Part shown: in pieces, positions 34,830 through 43,816 of the stretch
Layout: the number at the start of each line of letters is the position of its first letter
How positions within the stretch are numbered: position 1 is the first letter of the stretch
From: Pseudisothecium myosuroides
Taxonomy: Eukaryota; Streptophyta; Bryopsida; Hypnales; Lembophyllaceae
Assembly (NCBI GenBank): GCA_951799445.1
Contig: OX637296.1
Coordinates: forward strand, 26,040,001 to 26,104,000
Direction of reading: 5' to 3'
DNA: 64,000 nucleotides
Made by a program: the position numbers and the translations under genes
Notes under the pieces: model-generated
What the model was told of the DNA's origin: nothing
What the model saw: only the letters and a program-made list of their open reading frames with translations
Databases searched by the model: none

Positions 34830-35430
34830 AAGTAGTTAAATATGGCATCTTGGAAAAAATTTCACAAAAGAAAATACTTGATTCTCATTCTTTGTTAAGT
34901 AGAAGTAGGTTCAAGATTGAAAAAGAACTAAATCATTAATAACTCTAAGATGGGATTGAAACACGATAATCTTAACAGTGAAATTGTTCTGGCAAGCAAA
35001 CTTAATCTTATTCAACAATTTCTTTTAAAAAATTGTGAAAGTTGCATTAAAAAATGAATCCTCTAAGTTTTTTTTCCAAAAATAACCTTTAAATGTCTAA
35101 ATACTAAGATTGTCCATAACTTTTGTATAATACATCCACATGAGATGAATCAAAACTTCACATTTAGAAAAAAAATTAATCTCTTAGAATTTAAAAAAAA
35201 TTATTTTGTTTTTTTGTGATTTTTTTGGTATAGTCGACCAAATTCAATTTTAGGCTATTTGTGGTATAATTTTTACTCCCAAGCACCAATTGTAATAAAA
35301 ATTATATTCCCACTAAACTAATCACATTTTTCTATCTTATGAGAAAATTTCAAAAGTTTAAACAAAAATTGAGTTATCGGAACCTACCAAAAATCCAATT
35401 TGTTTAGGGGACAATGGGATTTTAAGGGTT
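34830..35430 (-). repeat. Dispersed repeat family B, reverse copy
   Basis: The reverse complement aligns with 18480-19040: AAGTAGAAGTAGGTTCAAG matches the CTTGAACCTACTTC segment, GTGAAAGTTGCATTAAAAAATG matches the TTTTTGAATGCAATT segment, and CCAATTTGTTTAGGGGACAA matches the GGGGACAAAATGG end. Confidence 0.7.
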
Positions 35431-35742
35431 GATAGGATATAGATCAATTGAGCATCAAACTTACTTGTCATTTAATTCCTAAAATGGATTACTTGCTGAA
35501 ATTGAAGAGCCTAAAACACATAAAAAATCTCTCAACAAGACGCTTCAAAAATTGAGTGTAAATGGTGCACCTACAACAACAAAGACAATCCAAGCCAAAA
35601 AAATACAAGAAAACAAGAAATAAAGGAAAAACAACGATCTTTAAACTAACTTAAACTACCTTAAACTACAATAAAATTAAATCTGAGGTTGGAAACTATT
35701 TATTTTTTCTAAATTTAGAACAAGAATATACATCTTGTAGAC

Positions 35743-35965
35743 TATTACTATAAAAACCTGTATTTTAGGTGATCACAATTTATTTCGACAGATTATAGGT
35801 GATGTCAATGTTGACAACCCTATGTTTTTATATCAACATTGATGTTACCTTGGATGTTTATGTTGACAAAAAAACACAAGATTGTCAACATTGACATCAC
35901 CTCAAATCTATTTTAATAAAAAAATTAAAACTTATTATTTATAAGATGGATTTCTTATAGTGTAT
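35743..35965. mobile_element. Small CACTA-like MITE with strong internal palindrome
   Basis: Element 35746-35962. The right end read inward is CACTATAAGAAATCC and the left end is TACTATAAAAACC. It is flanked by TAT on both sides, a 3-bp duplication as expected for CACTA elements. Inside, AGGTGATGTCAATGTTGACA (35797 on) and its perfect reverse complement (35882-35902) form a 21-bp inverted repeat, so the element folds into a long hairpin. Confidence 0.55.
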
Positions 35966-36486
35966 AATCATTTGGCTACAACAATAACATCAAAAATTCA
36001 CACCAAGGCAAGGACCAAAAATCAAATTATCTAATTAGAAGCAAAACAATTGCACTCAAAGAATAAACTTGCCATTGACAAATATTAATTGCTTGCATGG
36101 ACAAATTGAAGAACATTAAAATACTTGTTTGAGATACTTCCTTTTGAAGCCTCAAAAAAGAATCTTTTGATTTTGTTGAAAGGATAATTACTATGTAGTG
36201 GTCCAACGGTCAATTTTCCATCCTTAAACTTCATATTCTTCAAAAAAAAGCAGAGGTGAAGAAAATGCATAGATAACAACCTCTATGAATACCTTCCTCA
36301 AGTCATTTCCTACCAATGCAATTGTTTGCAATCAATGATCAACATGATAACTATATTCAAAGATGATGACAAATGACAAATGACAAATGACAATAAAAAA
36401 TTTCAAATTACAATTAAATGCAAAAATCATGGTCAAGAGATTCAAAAAAGAGGATAGCCAACAATTGGTCAAGATTGACAACCAAG

Positions 36487-38901
36487 TCACCAATAATCAC
36501 CACAAGAACACACACCATTTTGGAAGTGGTGAAAGCGATTAGCATCCCTCACAACAATATCTCGGTCAATGGCCTTTGAGATAAACTTGGTTGCTGTATG
36601 GCAATCTGAACACACTCGAAGGTTCTTGAACACCCGAATTGGCTGTCCAGGGGATGTCCGCATGAGTCCGTAAGCAATAGCCAACTTCTCGCTATGGGAA
36701 CAAAGAGCAAGTTCTTTCTCCTCCTCATCAATGTTCCGCAACACTAGCCGGGTATCAGGAATGTAGCCTTCGGCCTTAATTGTCTCATTCAATCTCCTCA
36801 GCTCAGCATAGATCTCCTTGGCTTCTACGTGAGAAGTATCCCCTACGATGAAGTCATGGACCTTGTTATCAACTTCAATCCAACTACGCCCTGGCTCCTT
36901 GCGTATGCCTCTCTCCTGCATCATAGTGCGCACCCACAACACCTCCTCCCACTTGCCAGCTGCAGCATAGATATTCGAGAGAAGCACGTATGCAGAAGCA
37001 TTCTTCGGTTCCAACTTGAGCCACTCACTAGCGGCAAGTTTGCCCAACTCCACATTACCGTACGTTCTACAAGCACCAAGCAGGGCTCCCCAAGTTGCAC
37101 CATTTGCTTCCACCGGCATGTTGCCAATCAAGAGCTTTACTTCCTCCAAGTGTCCTGCTCGACCAAGGACATCCACCATGCAGTTACAAAGCTCCACAGT
37201 AGGTTCGATGCCATAGTCTTGTGTCATAGCCAAGAAAAGTCTACGGCCCTCATCCACAAGGCCTGAATGACTACAAGCTGACAACACTGCAACGAATGAG
37301 ATCTCATCAGGCTTCACACCGTCTGCAATCATAGATCTAAAGACTTTTAGGGCTTCATGCCCACATCCATGCTCTGCAAGTCCACCAATCATCACGCTCC
37401 AAGTAATCACGTCCCGTTCCTCCATCTTGTCAAAAGTCAGGCGCGCATCATCCAAACTGCCACACTTTGCATACATGTGCACCAGCGCACTGCCCACACG
37501 AACATCGGACTCGAATCCGGCTTCACAGGCATGCGTGTGAACCTCCTTCACCCACTCCAAAGCCCCTGCACTTGCACAAGCATTCAGGACACTCATATAC
37601 GTGATTGCGTTTGGTTTAAAGCCTTCCAGTTGCATTTGAAGAAACAATTTATATGCTTCGTGCCCACAGCCATGCTCTGCAAGTCCACCAATCATCACGC
37701 TCCAAGTAATCACGTTCCGCTCCTCCATCTTGTCAAAAGTCAGGCGCGCATCATCGATACTGCCACACTTTGCATACATGTGCACCAGCGCGCTGCCCAC
37801 ACGCACATCGGACTCGAATCCGGCTTCACGGGCATGCGTGTGAACCTCCTTCACCCACTCCAAGGCCCCTGCGCTTGCACATGCATTCAGGATACTCATA
37901 TACGTGATTGCGTTTGGTTTAAAGGCTTCCAGTTGCATTTGAAGAAACAATTTATATGCTTCGTGCCCACAGCCATGCTCTGCAAGTCCACCAATCATCA
38001 CGTTCCAAGTAACCACGTCCCGCCCCTCCATCTTGTCAAAAGTCAGGCGCGCATCATCGATACTGCCACACTTTGCATACATGTGCACCAGCGCGCTGCC
38101 CACACGCACATCGGACTCGAATCCGGCTTCACGGGCATGCGTGTGAACCTCCTTCACCCACTCCAAGGCCCCTGCGCTTGCACATGCATTCAGGATACTC
38201 ATATAAGTGATTGCGTTTGGTTTAAAGCCTTCCAGTTGCATTTGAAGAAACAATTTATATGCTTCGTGCCCACAGCCATGTTGCGCAAGTCCTCCAATCA
38301 TCAAGTTCCATGAGATCACGTCGTGCTTCTCCATTCGTCCAAAAACTACTCGGGCATCATCGATACTGCCACAATTTGCATACATGTGAAGAAGCGAACC
38401 GCCAACACGCACATCTGATTCAAGCCCAGCATGTCTTACACACGCATGAACTTCTTTGCCCCACTGCAAAGCTGATGGATTGGCGTAAGCCTTCAGGACG
38501 CTCGAGAAAGTAAATGCATCTGGCTGGACCCCTTTTTGGCACATTTGATTGAAAAGTTCCATTGCTTTTTCGGCACGCTTGTGCTTTGCATAACCTCCAA
38601 TCAGGATGTTCCAACTGAACACGTTCTTCTTCACAAGTTTATCAAACACTCCACGTGCAGCCTCCAAGTCTCCACACTTGATATACAAGCTCACTAGGTT
38701 GTTTGCCACATATGTATTCTGCTCCATTCCACTCTGGTTGATGTAGTCGTGAACCTGCTTCGCCAAATTAGCTCGAACGTTTTTCTCCTTCAAGCACCGT
38801 CTCAAAACTTCAACATACATATCCGAGTTGATGGCCAAGCCTTGTTCTAGTCGATTCTTCAAATTACCAATTGCTTCAATCGTGGTTCTTGCACTTTCCA
38901 T
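36487..38901 (-). CDS. DYW-class pentatricopeptide repeat protein, probable organelle RNA editing factor
   Basis: PLS-class PPR proteins with a DYW domain bind organelle transcripts and deaminate C to U. From ATG 38901 the protein has 804 residues: five L-S-P blocks of about 101 residues, then L2, S2, E and E+ motifs (EPGRSWIEVDNKVHDF), then the DYW domain. Catalytic HSE is at 736-738, CSDC at 764-767, CSC at 798-800, ending CGDYW, all intact. Blocks 3 to 5 are nearly identical in DNA (period 303). The frame is open upstream to TGA at 39001-39003 without another ATG. An AG acceptor (GAATCAG|GATATC, exon from 38995) lies just inside it, so a 5' exon may supply the start and a transit peptide; none is obvious after ATG 38901. 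The style of the C-terminal half is like moss DYW proteins. Confidence 0.92.
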   Translation of the reverse strand: MESARTTIEAIGNLKNRLEQGLAINSDMYVEVLRRCLKEKNVRANLAKQVHDYINQSGMEQNTYVANNLVSLYIKCGDLEAARGVFDKLVKKNVFSWNILIGGYAKHKRAEKAMELFNQMCQKGVQPDAFTFSSVLKAYANPSALQWGKEVHACVRHAGLESDVRVGGSLLHMYANCGSIDDARVVFGRMEKHDVISWNLMIGGLAQHGCGHEAYKLFLQMQLEGFKPNAITYMSILNACASAGALEWVKEVHTHAREAGFESDVRVGSALVHMYAKCGSIDDARLTFDKMEGRDVVTWNVMIGGLAEHGCGHEAYKLFLQMQLEAFKPNAITYMSILNACASAGALEWVKEVHTHAREAGFESDVRVGSALVHMYAKCGSIDDARLTFDKMEERNVITWSVMIGGLAEHGCGHEAYKLFLQMQLEGFKPNAITYMSVLNACASAGALEWVKEVHTHACEAGFESDVRVGSALVHMYAKCGSLDDARLTFDKMEERDVITWSVMIGGLAEHGCGHEALKVFRSMIADGVKPDEISFVAVLSACSHSGLVDEGRRLFLAMTQDYGIEPTVELCNCMVDVLGRAGHLEEVKLLIGNMPVEANGATWGALLGACRTYGNVELGKLAASEWLKLEPKNASAYVLLSNIYAAAGKWEEVLWVRTMMQERGIRKEPGRSWIEVDNKVHDFIVGDTSHVEAKEIYAELRRLNETIKAEGYIPDTRLVLRNIDEEEKELALCSHSEKLAIAYGLMRTSPGQPIRVFKNLRVCSDCHTATKFISKAIDRDIVVRDANRFHHFQNGVCSCGDYW
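37357..38313 (-). repeat. 303-bp tandem amplification inside the PPR gene
   Basis: The segments starting near 37357, 37660, 37963 and 38266 repeat with a 303-base period (101 codons, one L-S-P triplet). The middle copies differ by only a few bases, including silent ones. This is recent unequal exchange within the coding region that keeps the frame. It lengthens the RNA-binding tract by whole triplets. Confidence 0.9.
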
Positions 38902-39321
38902 GAGCGTACGACCGCCACCAACCTGTACAATATGCCTCGACTCTCTTGCAGTACTAGACACAATGCTTCTTTTTCCATTGTGGCCCTCCGATATCCTGAT
39001 TCATCAATACAGTCTTCATTAGAAAAAACTTAGAAAGAAGAACACTGAAACGCAAAGTGGAAAGGGTGCAACACCACTAATGCCCTGTACTCGCATATCT
39101 TAATGTGAACAAAATTGCATCCATCCAATTTATTTCTTGATATCTCTCACATACATAGCAATTCTTTGAAAATCATCCCACTCTAAGTGCATCGAATAAC
39201 CCCAAAGAAAGAACAGAGCATATTGCACGAACAAAAATCCTCAAAATCACTCAAAATCACATATTTCTAGATGCATATACTCTCATCACTAGACAAGGGA
39301 GCCAACGCAATTCCTAAAGTT

Positions 39322-39514
39322 ACCTGTTTCCTTGTGTTAAGTCTTGAGAATCTTTGGTGCGATAATCAACAAGAGGCTGCAATTTGCCTTCAGTTACCAA
39401 CTTGAGCTTTGCCTTCACCCATGGTGGAGTTGACCAGCCATCTATCCAAAGCGCTTTCCTTGCCACCTTATGTCTAAAGTCAGGTGATCTTGGATTCCTC
39501 TGTAGGCGCCACAA
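39322..39514 (-). other. Possible 5' exon upstream of the PPR gene
   Basis: A minus-strand frame reads RNPRSPDFRHKVARKALWID and continues to DLTQGNR, ending at a donor (CAG|GTAACT) near 39323. With the acceptor at 38995 it would give a 330-base intron. Further upstream, minus-strand frames end at good donors at about 40631 (AAG|GTATGC), 40335 (CAG|GTGAGT) and 39837 (CAG|GTGAAC). A telobox (AAACCCTAA) lies near 42100. These may be exons of a spliced transcript leading into the PPR gene or of a separate gene. They overlap the plus-strand protease relic, so at least one reading is wrong or the transcripts are antisense. I do not recognise the peptides. Confidence 0.25.
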
Positions 39515-39599
39515 CCCATGATCAGATCCTGAAAACCTGTCTCATGGTCATTTTGCATCCAACAATCAACATTCAAGGAATATTTGTTGTTGATATTGC

Positions 39600-41000
39600 A
39601 ATGATCTGAGCAATTTTCAGTGCACTCTTGGACAACAAACAACGTGATCTCGCACTTGGTGCTTTACTAAGTGCCCATGGCCTTGTACACGCAAGAAATA
39701 TCCCCGTCACTTGTTGACCCGAGCATTGCATCCACTTTCATTTATCAAATAGTCAAACCTTATCGCCTCTATTCCCACCACTGCGTAGGATCCGCAAAAT
39801 ACTCTTCCCAAAGTTCTTCAACCGACTGTGGTTCACCTGAATCCACCGCAACATGCTTCGTCCATGTCAGTCACATTCTCACCAAGAGGGGCAAACTCTT
39901 TCTGTGAAAATGGGCATGTGATACATACCTGAAGCATTGGGATTCGAAGGTGGTCTCTTCCAAACTGATGAAAATGATGAACACCTATTTGGTCCACTCC
40001 TTCGTATGGGAGAGGACAAGGGCAAGGATAAAGAAAGGTAGAGTGGCCATGGAGACTTGAAGCCTGTGATTGCACAGACATCCTGGGCACACAAATGTCA
40101 ACACTCTGTCAATGAGCAACTTCGTAACATTTGAAGCACACTCTCCCCATCAATACCGGGGCTTAGGGTTCGGTGAACCATGTTCATATCCGGTTACGTT
40201 AGGAAAAATGTGACTACGTCTATATCGAACATTGCTGTAAAGGAGAACCCATATTTCGACACATTTGTTGCCAACATGACGACAGTAATACAGGTCACAA
40301 GTCATCCAAGCGCTAAATTTACTCACCTGAGCACCAGCTGGTCCACGCACCAACAAAAAGCTTCTCTGTTCTCTCCCAAACTGCAATTGCTGTCTACAAT
40401 CTAAATCCCGCAACACCAATTGAGCTGGCAATCCCATCACTATCTGCCTGCATTACAGAGACCACTCATTGACTGTTACTAAGAAGAACTCACAAAGACT
40501 AACGCCGGAATGGACCTGTGAAGAGAAACACATCAAATTGAGAAGAAAATTAAGGGAGTGAAAAATCTGCTACGAACTACAAATCCTTAAATCCCTAACA
40601 CACAATAAATTAAGTCCACAAACAAAGCCGCATACCTTACACTTCCGACGGCCAAATGAAGCAAGAGAAGCTGCCCAAGGACGGCAAACCTCCACTGCAG
40701 CTTCACGAGGAGCAGCTCCGTCCACAGGATCAATCAATTGCTGAAGCAAGAATTCAAGATCCACCCATTGATTAGCATACAACCCCAGTCAATTGACTTG
40801 TCACACCCCTATTCTGACATATGACGATACCTCGTATTGGGTAAATATGACTGGAATCAGCATATATGGCACCGATTTAGCCGTTTCCAGCACATTATTC
40901 AAATGTAACGCAAGCAAAGGTGATGGCGGGGTCGTTTTTGACCCTGTAACAACAATTGTTTCTGCCATGAATTTACTAGAAACCAAAGTGTGAAGAGGAA
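39600..41000 (+). pseudogene. Plant A1-type aspartic protease relic
   Basis: The segment 40793-40993 reads TPILTYDDTSYWVNMTGISI and on to AVSSTLFKCNASKGDGGVVF. It corresponds to the region before the second active-site Asp of nepenthesin/ASPG-like proteases (usually YYV.LTGISVGG...S.F...GSGGTIIDSGTT). The motif D-S-G-T is here DPVTT (Asp at 40940), so the active site is broken. About 1.1 kb upstream, 39685-39760 reads YTQEISPSLVDPSIASTFIY, like Y.Q..P.FDPs.SsTf of the first lobe. A neighbouring frame gives TWCFTKCPWPC for the preceding segment. Frame changes and stops between the pieces show decay. The C-terminal piece is the more certain; the N-terminal one is suggestive. Confidence 0.5.
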
Positions 41001-42179
41001 AGCTTCACCTGAGTTTGAATTGCTACTCTAGCGCAATCCTACGAGAGCAACATACGCAGACAGATTTCAAGCACCAAATGGAACCCCCCTTCTACTTTTT
41101 CCCCTATCTGAGATACGAGACGCCCGTCTTCTTCTAACACTTTGCTACTCCACATAGTCTATAAGCTTCGAAGGCACAAATATTCTAAGATTCCAACACG
41201 CCTTATCCCCAAAGCAACCTCTCTACCCTCACGCACTTAAAATTCTAGCTTCAAATTAGCTACAAACAGGATCCCACACAAGATCATTGCCCCAAACGCT
41301 TGCCCAATTTACAAGCCCCCACAGTACGCATCAAATCCTCAAAAGGAGCAACAGAGAGCACACAAAAATCTCCAGTACTACTACAACTACAGCTTCTACT
41401 ACTACTACGGTGAGCAATCTACAACGAGGGGTCACTGCACGCAGCAGGGACAGTTACAGCTAGTGCCAGCTTGATTTGAGCTTTCGCTCGTCCTTGCAAC
41501 AGAGAAATTTCTCCCCCCTGCAACCCAGTGGCGAGAATTGGGGACCAAATTGGGTGAGCAACTAACCACAAACAGAGGAAAGTGCCCATAATCCGCGCAA
41601 CCCGCAAAGCTCCTCGCGCTATCATCACCAACCCTGCGTAATAGTCTAGGTTTGGCCACAAGAAGCTCCAAGCTCCAAGCGTGCATTCGATTCACAATTC
41701 CAAAACGGAAAGCAATCTGGATCCCAAGAATCATCCCCAAATGAAAGCATACTCGCCCTTTGCAACAAACGTTCAGAGAATGTGTGTAGTACCAGCGATT
41801 CCTTGCGACGAGAATCCCAGAAAACTAATGGACGCAGCAAACAAGGACCAGGGGATTCAAGGCAAGAAGTAGAAGAGCAGCCCTTCATGTGCGCGGGCCT
41901 GGGCGGACCAACTGATCCCTGCCCGGCATTCAACGCTTCTTTGACAGGACTTTGCTACACAGCAGCTGTGAAAAATTTCAGCTCTACAGGATGTCTTCTT
42001 GCGAAAGAGAAGTTTTGCCAAAGCATCGAGACAAAATACCTGACTTTCACCTGCTGTTCGCCTTATTTAGGGTGTTCGTCCAGTCCAATTCTGTTTTCTT
42101 AGGGTTTAGGGTTTGATGCTGTTGCCGTTACTGGCTGCTTGCTTCTTGTCAATGGAGCTAGGCAAATGGTGAGTGATAA
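41001..42179. other. No confident gene; telobox-bearing region
   Basis: Open frames occur on both strands (for example 41782-42102 plus, 41432-41740 minus) without recognisable domains. At 42100-42110 TTAGGGTTTAGGGTTT forms a telobox, which in plants is common near transcription starts. On the minus strand it would drive the possible 5' exons upstream of the PPR gene. Confidence 0.35.
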
Positions 42180-43641
42180 GAGCATCCGCAATGCACCCTT
42201 CAAAAGTGACTGTATCGGCACTTTACCGTTTGTAAAGCAATTTTTAATTAAATGCAGGCTCCAACGCGACCGTTAGGGCATCTGCTAGTTTCACGGTCTT
42301 GGCAAAGGCTCCGGCATTTTTTGGCTTTTTGCCTACCCCTCGAAGCGTCTCGCCAAGCTGATTCGTGTGGTCATCATGACGACGACAACTTCGGCTTCTC
42401 GTGCCAAGAAAGGAAAAAACTTTTCCAACAAGGAGGAGCGTCAGCTTTGTTTTAGCGTGCTTCACATTTTGCAAGATCCAATTCAAGGAAATGGCCAGCG
42501 GGAGGATACATATTGAAAGAGGATAGAAAAATACTACAACGCAAACAGGATTACTAGCTGTAATTATCGTCCTTATCGTTCTCTTGAGACGAAATGGGGC
42601 CATGTAAAACACGATGTTGCCAAATGTGTAGCGATTTATGGTCATTGCTACGCAGTGAAGGAGTCTTGTACTACGCTTGAAGAGGTGTTACAAAACGCAC
42701 TCAAGTTGTACAAGGTGAAGCATCCTAAACAACAAAGTTTTGTGTTTCTTCATCGTTGGACAATATTGAAAGATCACCCCAGGTGGATGGAAACTTCAGC
42801 GGAGCAGCAACAACGCCAGGCACAAGCTAGGAGACCACCTTCAATCGAGTCACTAAGATCGACACCACCTCCAAGTAGGGTTGCAAAATTCGGTCAGAGT
42901 TTAGGGTGTCAAGGACAAGAGAATCAAGAACCGGGTGTTCATGATCCATTTTCTAGCAACCAGAGCGGAGTAATGAAGTCACGAAAGCGAGGCCGCCTAA
43001 TGGGACAGAAGATGGCGAAGGAAGAGCAAAAATTTCAAAAGCAACGGGAATTTGCAATTAGAGCCCAAGCAAGAGCTGCTGCAGAGATGGTTATTGCAAA
43101 TTTGACGAAGGCTCAAGTTCTTCAAGACCAAGCCGCCTTATCGTTGTTTACAATGCCTAGAGCTAACCCCAAACAAGTCGAGGAATATCTTAACTTACGG
43201 CGTACGGAAGAACTCAAAAAGCTGCGTGGTCGTATCACCGTACAGGACAACAATGTGGCAGAGCAACAAGCCGAAGCAGATCGGGAAGCGTTAGAGAATG
43301 CCGAAGAGCTACACCAAGCCACTAGAAACAGGATTCCTCCGGCTCCCATGCATTCACCACCTTCTCCCATGGCTGATTTTTCAAAGAGTGAAGAAGAGCA
43401 AAAGCAAGACAATTCGCCAACACCTACTCCAGAGGATGAATTACAAGGTACGGGTACTCAAAGTGCCTCCAATTTGGTTGTCGATCAAGGCTTGGTTTTG
43501 GAAAATGGCAATGAAGCGTGGACTGCTGAAGTTGCCAATGCCGCTTTTCAAAACTCCCAATCATCGCAAGTAGAATTGCGTCCAGAAGAATTTCAAAATT
43601 GACGCCGATCCATTGCTATGCATTGTCCGCAGGGTGCTCAT
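42180..43641 (+). mobile_element. Possible PIF/Harbinger-type unit around the Myb/NAM gene
   Basis: TAA followed by GAGCATCCGCAATGCACC at 42177-42197 resembles plant PIF/Harbinger/Tourist ends (GAGCATC..CAATG with TAA duplication). Shortly after the stop of the gene, GCATTGTCCGCAGGGTGCTC (43621-43640 area) is an imperfect inverted counterpart with a short insertion. If real, the unit is about 1.46 kb and carries only the Myb-like second protein, with no DDE transposase. The 3' flank does not show a clean TAA, so the call is tentative. Confidence 0.35.
42376..43602 (+). pseudogene. Myb/SANT-like, NAM-associated C-terminal domain protein, interrupted by one TGA
   Basis: ATG 42376 opens a frame of 408 codons to TGA 43600-43602, broken only by TGA at 42514 (codon 47). 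The residues around it, EDTY-stop-KRIEKYYN, show that the stop replaces the conserved Trp of the trihelix/Myb-like motif (usually F/YW.RI..YYN). A single TGG-to-TGA change suffices. After it come SLETKWGHVKHDVAK, then FLHRWTILKDHPRW, the hallmark of the plant NAM-associated family. A KSRKRGR basic patch, a coiled-coil-rich helix (EEQKFQKQREFAIRAQARAA) and an acidic, Gln/Pro-rich tail follow. Relatives are the Myb-like proteins of PIF/Harbinger transposons and plant proteins often mislabelled glutathione transferase T3-like. Downstream of the stop the frame stays open for 362 codons, so the lesion is recent. Confidence 0.75.
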
Positions 43642-43816
43642 ACAGGTGTGAAAATTTCTCCCTCTACGACTCTTTGCTGTTTGGTTTAGCATTTAGGGTT
43701 TTGGTTGCAACTCTTGCCATAATTTTGTAACATCATTTTCTTAGTCTTCTTTAGGTGTTACATATTGTATTTGTTTTGTAATTGTATTTGCAAGTTCTAA
43801 CTAAGTCCAAGTCTCC

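Larger units (their letters stand above)
34533..36486. other. Intergenic DNA with inverted dispersed repeat and MITE
   Basis: No gene seen. Holds the foldback-related scrap at 34820, the reverse copy of family B and a CACTA-like MITE. 36360-36395 has a short CAAATGA tandem. Confidence 0.6.

Noticed and set aside
37357..38313. 318-residue plus-strand frame with three-fold repeats
   Set aside because: It is the complement of the amplified triplets of the PPR gene; the repeats and open frame follow from the coding strand.
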